Source of the DNA: an uncultured Marinobacterium sp.
GTDB lineage: Bacteria > Pseudomonadota > Gammaproteobacteria > Pseudomonadales > Balneatricaceae
Direction: 5' to 3'
Assembly (NCBI GenBank): GCA_947501565.1
Contig: CANMWJ010000016.1
Span: 1-64,000, forward strand
DNA length: 64,000 bases
The position numbers and the translations under genes were made by a program. The notes below the pieces were generated by a model. The model had not been told where the DNA came from and made no database searches. It worked only from the letters and a program-made list of their open reading frames with translations. This document shows positions 37,839 to 49,384 of this stretch, one piece after another. Every line of letters begins with the position of its first letter. Within the stretch, counting starts at the first letter, position 1.

Positions 37839-38063
37839 ATGAATGATGATGAACTGGACCGCTGCGCCTGCTGCAGCTTTCTTACTGCGCGGGAATGTAA
37901 ATCAGGCCAGCTTATTAAGACGGCAGAGATAGGCACACACACGATCTATGCCTGTGACGCTGGCGGGCTTACATTTTGTGTAAAAACTGAAAATGAAGAT
38001 GGAACAACATGTGATGAGGACCCATACGCGGAGGAAATTGCATGCGCCGAGCTGAAGAAATGA
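37839..38063 (+). CDS. Small cysteine-rich protein, 74 aa
   Basis: Not recognised. Seven cysteines, including Cys9-x-Cys11-Cys12, suggest metal binding or disulfides; the C-terminus is very acidic. No signal peptide. The ribosome site is weak (GGGGAC about 13 nt upstream), so expression is uncertain. A cytosolic zinc-ribbon-like protein is possible. Confidence 0.45.
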   Translation: MNDDELDRCACCSFLTARECKSGQLIKTAEIGTHTIYACDAGGLTFCVKTENEDGTTCDEDPYAEEIACAELKK

Positions 38064-38234
38064 TTCACCAGTGCAAACACCGCTAACGGCGAAAAAACGT
38101 TCCAGCTGCTTTACAACATTCACTCCACCAAGCAGAAGAGCAATTGCTATCCCGTTGATAGGTATAGGTGTTTTTGTTTAGGCATATCCCTTGCTGCACT
38201 CTGGGTGATTACACCCACAAAGTGAGTGGATAAT

Positions 38235-38591
38235 ATGAAACTTCTACTTCAGATCCCCCTGCTAATCCTCGCATCCTTCACGCTATCCGTTAACGCTGCT
38301 GGCATCGTTGATCTCCCTGCTAAACACAGCCCTGAGTCGGTCGTAACCTGCGCCAGTGCAGGTACCCATCTGGTTTTAAGTCGCTCCGTGGCTGACGGTA
38401 TAAATGCAGACCTCTGCCGAAGCTGGTCACCAAGCAACGATCCGGATCCGTGCGCACCCTGTATCACCTCGCTGGAGGTACAAGGCTGCACCGTGATCGA
38501 CGTTGTCACCACCAACTCAGCCGTAGCCAGAGATGAAGGGGTCGAGATGAGTTCCATCTCAACCTATATGCTCTCATGTGCAGCGCCTTAG
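38235..38591 (+). CDS. Secreted hypothetical protein with disulfide-type cysteines, 118 aa
   Basis: The signal peptide is clear (MKLLLQIPLLILASFTLSVNA, cleaved before the Ala-Gly). The mature part has several cysteines in short spacings (CAPCITSLEVQGC), which fits a periplasmic disulfide-bonded protein. I chose the ATG at 38235; a GTG 9 bp earlier is in frame. Function unknown. Confidence 0.55.
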   Translation: MKLLLQIPLLILASFTLSVNAAGIVDLPAKHSPESVVTCASAGTHLVLSRSVADGINADLCRSWSPSNDPDPCAPCITSLEVQGCTVIDVVTTNSAVARDEGVEMSSISTYMLSCAAP

Positions 38592-38665
38592 GCGCCTAGT
38601 GCTGATCCAGGGCTGTCGTCTGCTTTCTTACGGTTAGCGACAGCCTCGAGCATCCGTCTCGGGCC

Positions 38666-38989
38666 TTACTTGTACCCTTTGCTGTGCCCTTTACCTTTAT
38701 GCGCTTTACCCTTATACCCTGCCACTTCCGCGCTCAGGCGGTGGTACTCACTCCAGTCGATCTCTGACCAGCGACCCTTATCTGCCAGCGATGCGGCGTT
38801 GCGTTTGATCGCCGCCATACGCGAATAGGCGCGGGCTTTCTCATGCTGTCCCTTTGCGCGGGCCTGTTGCGCCTGCGCCGCGTACCTTGCTGCAGTATTG
38901 CGGAACTCATCGCCCCCTTTACCGCTGCCTTCCGCCATCGACACGCCCGACAACGCAAATGCCAAAACGCCCGCCAACAAATACTTCAT
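38666..38989 (-). CDS. Small periplasmic basic protein, 107 aa
   Basis: Signal peptide (MKYLLAGVLAFALSGVSMA), then a helix rich in Ala, Arg and Lys (residues about 30-75) and a Gly-Lys-His tail (GYKGKAHKGKGHSKGYK) that could bind metal or anions. GAGGAG lies before the ATG at 38989. Not recognised by family. It stands alone, divergent from the acetyl-CoA-synthetase-like operon. Confidence 0.65.
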   Translation of the reverse strand: MKYLLAGVLAFALSGVSMAEGSGKGGDEFRNTAARYAAQAQQARAKGQHEKARAYSRMAAIKRNAASLADKGRWSEIDWSEYHRLSAEVAGYKGKAHKGKGHSKGYK

Positions 38990-39231
38990 CACTACCTCTC
39001 CTCGCATCTGATTACCCGTCCGGCCTCAATTACCGGGCGATCCATAAACCGTCCAGACAGCGTAGCAGAAGTTAGAGAAAGCGGAGCGGGAATAACCCGT
39101 TTTTACTTCCCATAGACATAGGGTCCGACCACCAGAATACCCCTATTATTTGCAGGTCTTACGCGGTGAACTATGCTTCGAAGGTATCGCCTTAGGTTTA
39201 TTTGTAGAGCTGAACACAACAGGTATCTGTT

Positions 39232-40981
<1,750 letters not shown>

Positions 40982-41004
<23 letters not shown>

Positions 41005-42019
41005 AGAATCTCATTCCCAACCTCATCCCAAACCCCACTTGAGACGCAGCCACCTCCTGAGTTTGCTAAAAGGCATGATCCGCATCCGGCGTTTCGAGGA
41101 GAAGTGCGCCGAACTCTACACACTGGAGAAGATTCGCGGTTTCCTGCACCTCTATATCGGTGAGGAGGCGATCGCCGTGGGCTGCAACCAGGCCCTGCAA
41201 CCCGAGGATGCGCTGATCTGCACCTACCGCGAACACGGTCACGCACTGGCCCGTGGCGTTTCCATGGCGGCGATCATGGCGGAGATGTACGGCAAGCTGA
41301 ACGGCTGCAGTCGCGGCCGCGGCGGCTCCATGCACCTGTTCGATGCCGGCACCCGCTTCTACGGCGGCAACGCCATTGTAGCGGGAGGCCTGCCGCTGGC
41401 AGTGGGGCTGGCGCTGGCCGACAAACTGCAGAACCGTAACCGGGTCACCGCCTGCTTCTTTGGCGAGGGCGCAGCCGCCGAGGGGGAGTTTCACGAAAGC
41501 CTCAACCTGGCCGCACTCTGGCAGCTGCCGGTGCTATTTGTCTGCGAAAACAACCTCTACGCCATGGGCACCGCGCTACAGATCTCGGAATCGGAGCAGG
41601 ATATCCACCGCAAAGCGGCAAGCTACAACATCGAATCCACCGCTGTGGACGGCATGAACGTGGTAGAGGTGGAGCAAGCAGCCCACACTGCCTGCGAGGC
41701 GATCCGCAACGATGGCAAACCGCGTTTTCTGGAGTGTCGCACCTACCGCTTCCGTGCCCACTCCATGTTCGACAGCCAGCTCTACCGCAACAAGGAGGAG
41801 ATCGAAGCCTGGCAGAAGAAAGGTCCGATTGTGCAACTGGTACACTGGCTACGCGACTACCAGCAGTTTAACGATGAAGAGCTGAGCGCGCTGGAGCAGG
41901 AGGTGACACAGGAGATCGATCAGGCGGTCGCTGCAGCCGAACAGGGCGAGCTGGAACCGATCGGAAAACTGACCACAGACGTCTACACACCGCCCCGGGG
42001 TGAAGGAGGTTCGGTATGA
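40982..42019 (+). CDS. 2-oxoacid dehydrogenase E1 alpha subunit, 345 aa
   Basis: Thiamine-diphosphate-dependent decarboxylase half of a pyruvate, acetoin or branched-chain-type complex. The TPP motif [15 protein letters not shown] is near 160 and a phosphoryl-loop tract [10 protein letters not shown] near 270. Best fits are the PdhA/AcoA heterodimer type. GGAGAG lies before a choice of two starts (40982 and 40988). The gene overlaps the ligase gene by 23 bp and the E1 beta gene by 4 bp, so the operon is translationally coupled. Confidence 0.85.
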
Positions 42020-43005
42020 GCCTGCAGGGGATGATGAGTTATCGCGACGCCACACGGGAAGCGTTGCGCGACGCCCTGACCAAGGATTCACGCGTGTTCC
42101 TGATGGGCGAAGATGTGGGCCACTACGGCGGCTGTTACGGCGTATCCAAAGGTTTACTGGATGAGTTTGGCGAAGCGCGCATCCGCGATACACCGCTGTC
42201 GGAGTCCGGTTTTGTCGGCGCGGGGGTTGGTGCAGCCCTGGGAGGCATGCGCCCCATCGTCGAGGTGATGACCGTTAACTTCAGCCTGCTGGCGCTGGAT
42301 CAGATCGTTAACAACGCCGCCACCATCCGCCATATGTCCGGTGGACAGTTCAGCGTACCGCTGGTGATCCGCATGGCCACCGGCGCAGGCCGTCAGCTGG
42401 CGGCACAGCATTCCCACAGTCTGGAGTGCTGGTACGCCCATGTGCCCGGCCTCAAGGTACTGGCCCCAGCCACCGTGGCCGACGCTCGTTATATGCTGCA
42501 GATGGCGCTGGACGATCCCGATCCGGTGGTGATCTTTGAACACGTGATGCTCTACAACAACGAAGAGGCTGAACCCAGCGCCGAACACGTGCCACCGATG
42601 GAACAGGCAGTGGTCCGCCGCGACGGCAGCGACCTTACCCTAATCACCTACGGCGGCTCCTTACCCAAGGTGCTGGCCGCCGCCGAAGCGCTGGCCCAAT
42701 CGGATATCGATGCGGAAGTGCTGGATCTGCGCTGCCTGCGTCCTTTGGACAGCAACGCCATCGTTGCCAGCATCACCAAGACTCACCGCGCATTGATCGT
42801 TGATGAGGGCTGGCGCACCGGTTCGCTGGCAGGCGAGATCAGCGCCCTGATCATGGAGCAGGCGTTCTGGCAGCTGGATGCACCGGTCGCTCGTATCTGC
42901 AGTGAAGAGGTACCGATCCCCTACCCCAAACATCTGGAGGAAGCATCCCTGCCCCAACTGAAAACCATAATCGCAGAGGCACAACGCATCATGGGGGCGG
43001 CATGA
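42016..43005 (+). CDS. 2-oxoacid dehydrogenase E1 beta subunit, 329 aa
   Basis: The partner of E1 alpha, with the transketolase pyrimidine-binding fold: [18 protein letters not shown] near 27, [15 protein letters not shown] near 57, and the C-terminal domain with DLRCLRPLD near 237. It pairs with E1 alpha to form an alpha2-beta2 tetramer. Overlaps of 4 bp with its neighbours on both sides. Pyruvate and acetoin are the best guesses for substrate. Confidence 0.87.
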   Translation: MSLQGMMSYRDATREALRDALTKDSRVFLMGEDVGHYGGCYGVSKGLLDEFGEARIRDTPLSESGFVGAGVGAALGGMRPIVEVMTVNFSLLALDQIVNNAATIRHMSGGQFSVPLVIRMATGAGRQLAAQHSHSLECWYAHVPGLKVLAPATVADARYMLQMALDDPDPVVIFEHVMLYNNEEAEPSAEHVPPMEQAVVRRDGSDLTLITYGGSLPKVLAAAEALAQSDIDAEVLDLRCLRPLDSNAIVASITKTHRALIVDEGWRTGSLAGEISALIMEQAFWQLDAPVARICSEEVPIPYPKHLEEASLPQLKTIIAEAQRIMGAA

Positions 43006-44117
43006 GCGAACTGACCATGCCCTCTTTCGGCGCCGATATGACCAGCGGCATCCTCAGCGAGTGGCGGATCAAACCCGGCGACCGGATCAGCAAAGGCGAC
43101 ATCATCGCCGTGATCGAAACCGCCAAGGGTGCCATCGATATGGAGGTCTTTCAGGCGGGCACCGTACACAGCCTGCAGGTCACACCCGGCAGCCGGGTCC
43201 CGGTCGGCGCACCGATCGCCACCCTTGTAGGCGATACCGAATCCGTTCCCGCAGCGCCTACCTCACCCATCACACCCGCTGCTCAAACACGTATCAAAGC
43301 CTCACCGCTGGCGCGTTCGCGGGCCAAAATGCAGGGTATCGACTTGGGCAGGCTGAGCGGCAGCGGTCCCGATGGTGCGATTATCGCGGCAGATCTGCCC
43401 GACACGACGGACACTACCAAAACAGCGTCCCCACCGGCCGCGCCCGCAGCTGATCCTGCACAGATGCGTCGTGCTATCGCCACTGCCATGGCCAGCTCTA
43501 AACGGGAGATTCCCCACTACTACCTCGCCAGCACCATCGACCTGCAACCCGCACAGACGTGGCTCACCCGTTACAACCAAGACAAGCCACCCGAGGCGCA
43601 GCTGTTGATGACCGCCCTGCTGCACAAGGCGATCGCAGTAGCCCTTAAGCGCAGCCCGGAGTTGAACGGTTTCTACCGCAACGACCGTTACGAAAATGCG
43701 GAACAGATCCACCTCGGCATGGCGATCGCAATCCACAACGGCGGGCTGATCGTCCCGGCACTGCACCACACCGACCAGACCGAGCTGCCGCAACTGATGC
43801 AGCAGATGCGCGACCTCACACTACGTGCCCGTCGGGGTGGATTGCGCAGCTCGGAGATGACCGATGCCACCATCACCGTCAGCAGCATGGGAGATCGCGG
43901 TGTAGAAAGCCTGTACGGTGTGATCTATCCCCCGCAGGTGGCGCTGGTCGGGCTGGGTACACCACAGATCCGCCCCTGGGTGGTCGACGGTGAGGTACAA
44001 CCTCGCCTGTTGGTCAACATGACACTGGCCGCCGATCACCGCGTCAGCGATGGCCATCAGGGCGGTCTGTTTCTGCGCCGTGTGGATAAGCTGCTGCAAA
44101 AACCGGAGACCTTGTAG
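43002..44117 (+). CDS. 2-oxoacid dehydrogenase E2 (dihydrolipoyl acyltransferase), 371 aa
   Basis: One lipoyl domain (about 1-78; lipoylated Lys in ETAKGAIDM), a flexible linker, a short peripheral-subunit-binding domain (about 98-130), and a catalytic domain (about 150-371) with DHRVSDG for acyl transfer. It passes the acyl group to CoA. There is no E3 gene in the cluster; the cell's general lipoamide dehydrogenase must serve. The gene ends 16 bp before the acyl carrier protein gene. The N-terminal GADMTSG tract is unusual: many E2 proteins begin PxMGxxMxEG. Confidence 0.85.
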   Translation: MSELTMPSFGADMTSGILSEWRIKPGDRISKGDIIAVIETAKGAIDMEVFQAGTVHSLQVTPGSRVPVGAPIATLVGDTESVPAAPTSPITPAAQTRIKASPLARSRAKMQGIDLGRLSGSGPDGAIIAADLPDTTDTTKTASPPAAPAADPAQMRRAIATAMASSKREIPHYYLASTIDLQPAQTWLTRYNQDKPPEAQLLMTALLHKAIAVALKRSPELNGFYRNDRYENAEQIHLGMAIAIHNGGLIVPALHHTDQTELPQLMQQMRDLTLRARRGGLRSSEMTDATITVSSMGDRGVESLYGVIYPPQVALVGLGTPQIRPWVVDGEVQPRLLVNMTLAADHRVSDGHQGGLFLRRVDKLLQKPETL

Positions 44118-44133
44118 ATAACGCGGAGAGGAT

Positions 44134-44379
44134 ATGGAGAGGAATCAGATCGAAACCGTTGTCATAGAGGAGCTGCAAAACATCGCACCCGAGATGGAGG
44201 CTGACCTGCTGGATTGGGACGAAGACCTGCGCGAAGAGCTGGATATCGATTCGATGGATTTTATGATACTGACGGTGGCTTTGGGTAAACGCCTGGGCGT
44301 CCAGATCCCGGATCGGGACCACCATCTGATCACCAGCTTTAACAAGTTGGTGGATTACCTGCAGCGATCGCTCAGCTAA
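44134..44379 (+). CDS. Acyl carrier protein, 81 aa
   Basis: A four-helix carrier with the phosphopantetheine site Ser40 in LDIDSMDFM. The acidic first helix and IPD-type loop match acyl carrier proteins. GGAGAGGAT lies just before the ATG. It ends an operon with an acyl-CoA ligase and a 2-oxoacid dehydrogenase. It is not the fatty-acid synthesis AcpP, which would sit near fabF or fabD. It may take an acyl unit from the ligase or from E2; this is inferred from position alone. Confidence 0.85.
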   Translation: MERNQIETVVIEELQNIAPEMEADLLDWDEDLREELDIDSMDFMILTVALGKRLGVQIPDRDHHLITSFNKLVDYLQRSLS

Positions 44380-44407
44380 ACCTCTCACATTACCAAAACC
44401 GTATTAT

Positions 44408-44481
44408 GTTGGGAGTCGCTTCGCTCGTCCCAACCTACATAGAGATTCGTAGGTTGGCGGCGAGCGCCAGCGACTCCCAAC
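44408..44481. repeat. REP-type hairpin, copy 1
   Basis: Starts GTTGGGAGTCGCT and ends AGCGACTCCCAAC, with an inner CCAACCTAC / GTAGGTTGG pair. It could fold into a long hairpin. It lies between the acyl carrier gene and the metallo-hydrolase-like gene. The same family recurs at 50349 and in the 51636 array. Confidence 0.88.
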
Positions 44482-44543
44482 AATAAGAAAAAAGGCCACC
44501 CTGCGGCAGCCCTCTTACTGTATTAACCGTTGATCTACTCAGA

Positions 44544-45440
44544 TCACTGTGGCCATTTCATCTCACCTTCCAGCACCTTAGCGCTGATCTGCAGGCTACC
44601 GATTCCACCTTTACCCGGATAGTGCTGCTGCATCGCTTCGATCAGTTCACCGGAGTTCTGTGCTTTGGCGCTGGCCTTCTCAAAAGTCGCTACATAGTTA
44701 CGGGTGTGCTTCACCGCGCTCAGGTCACCTTCGCTCTCACCCAGGTAGTGGCCCGGAATTACACGCTCCGGCTGCAGGGCTTCGATGGAGGCCAGGGTGC
44801 CGCGCCACTTGTTGCGAGAATCCAGGGTCTGGGTGTCGGCGATCCAGACGTGCATGTTCTCGTACAACGCCACGCCACCGAGCACGGTTTTGCTCTCCGG
44901 AATCCACAGGAAGGCGTGGGACGGATCAGGTCCGTTCAGTCCCTTCACCTTGATGGTTTCGCCGTCCACGGTAAGGGTGTCGCCCTCCAGTTTCTTCGGG
45001 ATCACCAGCATCTGCGGTGCGTTTTCACCCAGGATCGGCCCCCAATAGGCTTCCTTGCCAACGATGGTCTGCTGGATCTTCTTGATGGTCTCGGCGCTGG
45101 CCAGCACTTTTACGTCCGGGAAGTTCGTCTTGATAACATCCAGACCGAAGTAAAAATCCGGGTCGGCGGCGCTGATGTACACAGTGGTCAGTTTCTTGCC
45201 GCTCTTGCGGATCATATCCACCAGCTGCTGTGCGTCGTTGCGCTGGAACTGTGCGTCCACCAGCAGCGCTTCACTATCACCGGTGATCAGGGTGGAAGTC
45301 ACCGGGAACATGCTGTTTTCGCCCGGGTTGTAGACCTGCAGTTTCAGGTCGTCGGCCAGTGCATTAACAGGGGCGTAGGCAAGCGTGGTCGCCAGCGCGG
45401 CGGCGGCACTGCGTTTCAGCAGTTTGCTCAGGTTCAACAT
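44544..45440 (-). CDS. Metallo-beta-lactamase-fold protein with altered metal site, 298 aa
   Basis: Signal peptide (about 1-29), then a beta-lactamase fold (VTSTLITGDSEALLVDAQF, VIPGHYLG). The expected HxHxDH site reads SAADPDFYFG: both early His positions are replaced (Ala, Phe) though the Asp and Gly remain. The later VIPGH is present. The protein may be a non-enzymatic or differently active member. It is secreted to the periplasm and divergent from the LysR gene at 45600, which probably controls it. Confidence 0.78.
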   Translation of the reverse strand: MLNLSKLLKRSAAAALATTLAYAPVNALADDLKLQVYNPGENSMFPVTSTLITGDSEALLVDAQFQRNDAQQLVDMIRKSGKKLTTVYISAADPDFYFGLDVIKTNFPDVKVLASAETIKKIQQTIVGKEAYWGPILGENAPQMLVIPKKLEGDTLTVDGETIKVKGLNGPDPSHAFLWIPESKTVLGGVALYENMHVWIADTQTLDSRNKWRGTLASIEALQPERVIPGHYLGESEGDLSAVKHTRNYVATFEKASAKAQNSGELIEAMQQHYPGKGGIGSLQISAKVLEGEMKWPQ

Positions 45441-45599
45441 CGGTATTACCTCTCAGGAATGGAAAATTAATCTGTGAACAAATCCGTTGAGACCTATGCT
45501 AGATTTCATTCAAAGAAACAAAAACCGCATGCCGCGCAATGAATAATTGCGTATTTCGGACATATAAGCCCACTACCAGATCACGATCAGGAGCAGAGA

Positions 45600-46487
45600 A
45601 TGGATCGCCTCACCGCCGCCGAAGTGTTTATCACCATCGTTGAACGGGGCAGCATGATCGGCGCGGCCGACGCGCTGGATATGTCGCGTTCGATGGTGAC
45701 CCGTTATCTGGCGCAGATGGAGGCGTGGGCCGGCACCCGCCTGCTGCATCGCTCCACCCGCCGTCTGAGCCTGACCGCCGCCGGTGAGAAAGCGCTGATC
45801 CAGTGCCAGCGCCTGCGCGAGATCTCGCAGGAGGTCGGCAGCGGATTGGGCGATGCCGAGGAGCACCCCCGTGGCCAGCTGCGCGTAAGCTGCCCGCAAT
45901 TTATCGCCCAGACCATCCTGCCCACCATTCAGGGTTATCTGCAACGCTACCCGCAGGTATCGCTGGATCTGCAGATTCGCAACGAGATGGTTAATCTGGT
46001 GGAGGAGCGGATCGATCTGGCAATCCGCGTCACCAACGAGCTGGACCCGAACATCATCGCCCGTCCGCTGGGACGTTGCCGCTCGGTGATCTGTGCCAGC
46101 CCGGGATACCTGCAGGCACGTGGGACGCCGCAACGGGCGGAACAGCTGAGCGAACATAACTGCCTGCTGTACGCCAACTTCGGCAAAGCGGTGTGGCCGC
46201 TGGACCATCAGGGAGAGGCAGTCGCGGTACCGGTGGCGGGCAACCTCAGCGCCAACGACACCACGGTATTGCTCAACGCCGTGCTCAACGACGGCGGTAT
46301 CGCCATGCTGCCCGAACTCTCGGCAGCCCCCTACCTGACTTCGGGGCAGCTCGTGTCGCTACTGCCGGACTATATTCCCCTGGAGCTGGGGGTGCAGGGG
46401 ATCTACCGCTCACGTACCCATATGCCGAAGGCCTTACGACTGCTGATCGATCAGCTGGTCGAAGGATTCACCAACACCGCAATATGA
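45600..46487 (+). CDS. LysR-family transcriptional regulator, 295 aa
   Basis: HTH at about residues 4-62 (AAEVFITIVERGSMIGAADALDMSRSMVTRYL), then the LysR substrate domain. RBS GGAGCAGAGA precedes the ATG. It is divergent from the metallo-beta-lactamase-fold gene with about 160 bp between, the usual layout for a LysR regulator and its target. The N-terminus places Ser-Met-Val-Thr in the recognition helix, as in the AaeR/DsdC-like subgroup. Confidence 0.88.
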   Translation: MDRLTAAEVFITIVERGSMIGAADALDMSRSMVTRYLAQMEAWAGTRLLHRSTRRLSLTAAGEKALIQCQRLREISQEVGSGLGDAEEHPRGQLRVSCPQFIAQTILPTIQGYLQRYPQVSLDLQIRNEMVNLVEERIDLAIRVTNELDPNIIARPLGRCRSVICASPGYLQARGTPQRAEQLSEHNCLLYANFGKAVWPLDHQGEAVAVPVAGNLSANDTTVLLNAVLNDGGIAMLPELSAAPYLTSGQLVSLLPDYIPLELGVQGIYRSRTHMPKALRLLIDQLVEGFTNTAI

Positions 46488-46779
46488 TTCAATAATTGGA
46501 TCAAAACCCACTAAAACCGCATCATTTCCCTGATATTCCGGGCTTTCGGTTACATTCGCAATCCGGGTATGTTTAAATCATTGTTTTTCAAGGGGACAAC
46601 TCGTTTGTCCGTTCAAATCGCGAGGCAACGCTTTACGCGCCTTGCGTCTGATTCGCAGCACCCAGTCTGCGGAAACTCACCTTCATCGGCGGAACTCTTC
46701 GCGATGAACTCGAAAAAGCTGGCCAGCACGGCTGCTTTGCAAAAAAACACACAATAAAACACTCTTTTAAGGAGGCATC

Positions 46780-47433
46780 TTGGAAACGCTCGACTTCCTG
46801 ATGCAGAACTATGACAAGGTGCTGGCGCTTACGCTGGAACACCTGATGTTGGTCAGCATTGCCGTGGGGCTAGCGATCATCACCGGCGTACCTTTAGGCA
46901 TCGCCATTACGCAGAATCAGCGTGCGGCTGATATCGTACTGTATGTAGCTTCGGTGATTATCACTATCCCTTCCATCGCACTGTTTGGTCTGATGATCCC
47001 GATCCTGTCGATGATCGGACAGGGCATCGGTTACCTGCCCGCCATCATCGCCGTGCTGCTCTACTCGCAGCTCCCCATCATTCGTAATACCTACACCGCC
47101 ATCAACAACGTCGACCCGGCCCTGCGCGAAGCGGCCAAGGGTATCGGCATGACCTCCATGCAGCGCCTGAAGATGGTAGAGATTCCCCTGGCGATCCCGG
47201 TGATTATGGCCGGCGTACGTACCGCCGTGGTGATGAACATCGGCGTCATGGCGATCGCTACCTACATCGGTGCCGGAGGCCTGGGCACCTATATTCAGCG
47301 CGGGATTTCACAATCCGATCCGCGCCAGCTGATCATCGGCGCCGTTGCCGTCAGCCTGCTGGCCATTGTGGCCGACTACGCCCTGCTTTGGCTGCAGCGT
47401 AAATTCACCCCTAAAGGCATGTCGATTCAGTGA
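46780..47433 (+). CDS. Osmoprotectant ABC transporter permease, 217 aa
   Basis: Inner-membrane permease of the OpuB/OpuC/YehW type with about 5 helices and the EAA loop (EAAKGIGMTSMQRLKMVEIPLAIP). It imports glycine betaine, choline or related compounds. The start is a TTG: AAGGAGG lies 6 nt upstream and no ATG is in a better place. First gene of a four-gene run with the ATPase, second permease and binding protein. Confidence 0.87.
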   Translation: METLDFLMQNYDKVLALTLEHLMLVSIAVGLAIITGVPLGIAITQNQRAADIVLYVASVIITIPSIALFGLMIPILSMIGQGIGYLPAIIAVLLYSQLPIIRNTYTAINNVDPALREAAKGIGMTSMQRLKMVEIPLAIPVIMAGVRTAVVMNIGVMAIATYIGAGGLGTYIQRGISQSDPRQLIIGAVAVSLLAIVADYALLWLQRKFTPKGMSIQ

Positions 47434-47449
47434 GTAAGGAACGGTAACG

Positions 47450-48571
47450 ATGATTAAACTGGATAACCTGACAAAGATTTTTGACACCCCTGAGGGGACT
47501 GTAACCGCTGCCGACCACATCTCCATGGAGGTGCCCAGCGGTGAGATCTGTATTCTGCTTGGCCCGTCTGGCTGCGGTAAAACCACCACCCTGAAGATGA
47601 TCAACCGTATCATCACCCCAACTTCGGGCAAGGTGTTCATCAACGGCGAAGATACCACCGCCATGAACACCGTCGATCTGCGCCGCAACATCGGTTACGT
47701 CATTCAGCAGATCGGTCTGTTCCCGAACATGACCATCGAAGAGAACATCAGCGTGGTGCCACGCCTGCTGGGCTGGCAGCCGGATAAATACAAGGAACGC
47801 GCCAAAGAGCTGCTGGATATGGTGGCGCTGGACCCGAATCTGTTCCTCAAGCGCTTCCCGAATGAGCTGTCTGGCGGACAGCAGCAGCGTGTCGGCGTAA
47901 TCCGTGCCCTGGCCGCCGATCCACCGGTGATGCTGATGGACGAGCCGTTCGGTGCGATCGATCCGATCAACCGTGAGGTGATTCAGGACGAGTTCCTGAA
48001 GATGCAGGCGGAACTGAAGAAAACCATCATGTTCGTCAGCCACGATATCGACGAAGCGGTGAAGATGGGTGACAAGGTCGCCATCTTCCGCGCCGGTAAG
48101 CTGGAGCAGTACGCCTGCCCGGACGATATCCTCGCCCACCCGGCCAACGACTTTATCGCCGGTTTTGTCGGCAGCGACCGCACCCTGAAACGTCTGCAGC
48201 TGGTGCGTGCGCATGAAGTGATGAGCCGCGAACCGACTTTCGTTCGCCCGCAGCAGAGTCTGGACGAAGCGCTGACGATCATGGAGCGCAACGAACACAA
48301 CTGCATCACCCTGGTGAACGAGGCCCAGAAACCGATCGGTATCGTGCTGCGTGACGTAGCGCAGAATCACAAGGGGATCTGCGGCGAGCACTACGACGGC
48401 CTGCACGGTATGACGCGTCAGGACGATGACCTGCGTACTGTGGTCGCCAAACTGTTCAGCGCCGATGCCAGCTGGCTACCGGTGGTGGATGAAAACGGCG
48501 TACTGGTGGGCGATATCACCCAGCGCGGCATCACCCACCACCTGGGTGCCACCTACCGCACACAGGGCTGA
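47450..48571 (+). CDS. Osmoprotectant ABC transporter ATP-binding protein with CBS pair, 373 aa
   Basis: Powers uptake. Walker A GPSGCGKT (38-45), Q loop, signature LSGGQQQRVG near 140, Walker B VMLMDEP. Two CBS domains end the protein (about 255-370), which in OpuA sense ionic strength or bind nucleotides. This is the OpuCA/YehX-type arrangement. It follows the permease gene by 16 bp. Confidence 0.9.
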   Translation: MIKLDNLTKIFDTPEGTVTAADHISMEVPSGEICILLGPSGCGKTTTLKMINRIITPTSGKVFINGEDTTAMNTVDLRRNIGYVIQQIGLFPNMTIEENISVVPRLLGWQPDKYKERAKELLDMVALDPNLFLKRFPNELSGGQQQRVGVIRALAADPPVMLMDEPFGAIDPINREVIQDEFLKMQAELKKTIMFVSHDIDEAVKMGDKVAIFRAGKLEQYACPDDILAHPANDFIAGFVGSDRTLKRLQLVRAHEVMSREPTFVRPQQSLDEALTIMERNEHNCITLVNEAQKPIGIVLRDVAQNHKGICGEHYDGLHGMTRQDDDLRTVVAKLFSADASWLPVVDENGVLVGDITQRGITHHLGATYRTQG

Positions 48572-48582
48572 GGAGCACAGGG

Positions 48583-49317
48583 ATGATTTTGTCTAGCCTA
48601 CGCCGTTACCTCTATTACGGCCTGCTGTTCCTGCTGTTTGTGTTCGGTGCCTGGGCCGAACGCAGCGGTTTTATCGAAACCATGCTCGAATACGAGGAGG
48701 ACGTGATCTACCTCGCCGTCGAGCATATGAAACTCACCCTGATCTCCGGCGGCCTGGCCGTGCTGATCGGGGTGCCGCTGGGCATCCTGCTCAGCCGCCC
48801 CGCCGCCCGCGGTTTCGCCGAGAACGGCATGCAGATACTCAATATCGGTACCACCGTACCGACGCTGGCGCTGCTGGCGCTGTCGATGAGTTTCCTCGGC
48901 ATCGGCAACGGACCGGCCATCTTCGGTCTGCTGGTCGCCACCCTGCTGCCGATCGTGCGTAACAGCTACACCGGCCTGCTGGCGGTACCGGCCCACCTGA
49001 AAGAAGCCGCTGAAGGCATGGGTATGACCGCCCGCCAGATGCTGTGGAAGGTGGAGCTGCCCAACGCCCTTTACGTGATCCTCGCTGGTATCCGTACCGC
49101 GCTGGCGATCAATGTGGGCACCGCGCCGTTGGCGTTCCTGATCGGCGGTACCAGCCTCGGCGAGCTGATCTTCACCGGTATCGCCGTGGATGATCAGGCG
49201 ATGATGCTTTCGGGCGCAATCCCAACCGCACTGCTGGCGATTATGGTGGATTTTGTCCTGGGCGTACTCACATTCATTCTGGTCAGCAAAGGGGTAAACC
49301 CGCTGCGCCAGCGTTAA
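48583..49317 (+). CDS. Osmoprotectant ABC transporter permease, 244 aa
   Basis: A second permease of the pair, about 6 helices, with the EAA loop EAAEGMGMTARQMLWKVELP. It starts 12 bp after the ATPase stop. It differs from the first permease in its long N-terminal helix, as in the YehY/OpuBD subtype. Confidence 0.88.
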   Translation: MILSSLRRYLYYGLLFLLFVFGAWAERSGFIETMLEYEEDVIYLAVEHMKLTLISGGLAVLIGVPLGILLSRPAARGFAENGMQILNIGTTVPTLALLALSMSFLGIGNGPAIFGLLVATLLPIVRNSYTGLLAVPAHLKEAAEGMGMTARQMLWKVELPNALYVILAGIRTALAINVGTAPLAFLIGGTSLGELIFTGIAVDDQAMMLSGAIPTALLAIMVDFVLGVLTFILVSKGVNPLRQR

Positions 49318-49384
49318 AATTTCAATAATAGATGTCGTCTCCGGGACGGCGTTAATAATTAAGATCGAACGGACGGAGAGCACA

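Noticed and set aside
44622-45470. Long plus-strand open frame opposite the metallo-beta-lactamase-fold gene
   Set aside because: Antisense shadow; the minus-strand gene has a signal peptide and fold motifs.
46569-46757. 62-codon open frame before the osmoprotectant permease
   Set aside because: Composition like noncoding sequence, no ribosome site; the real start is the TTG at 46780 with AAGGAGG.
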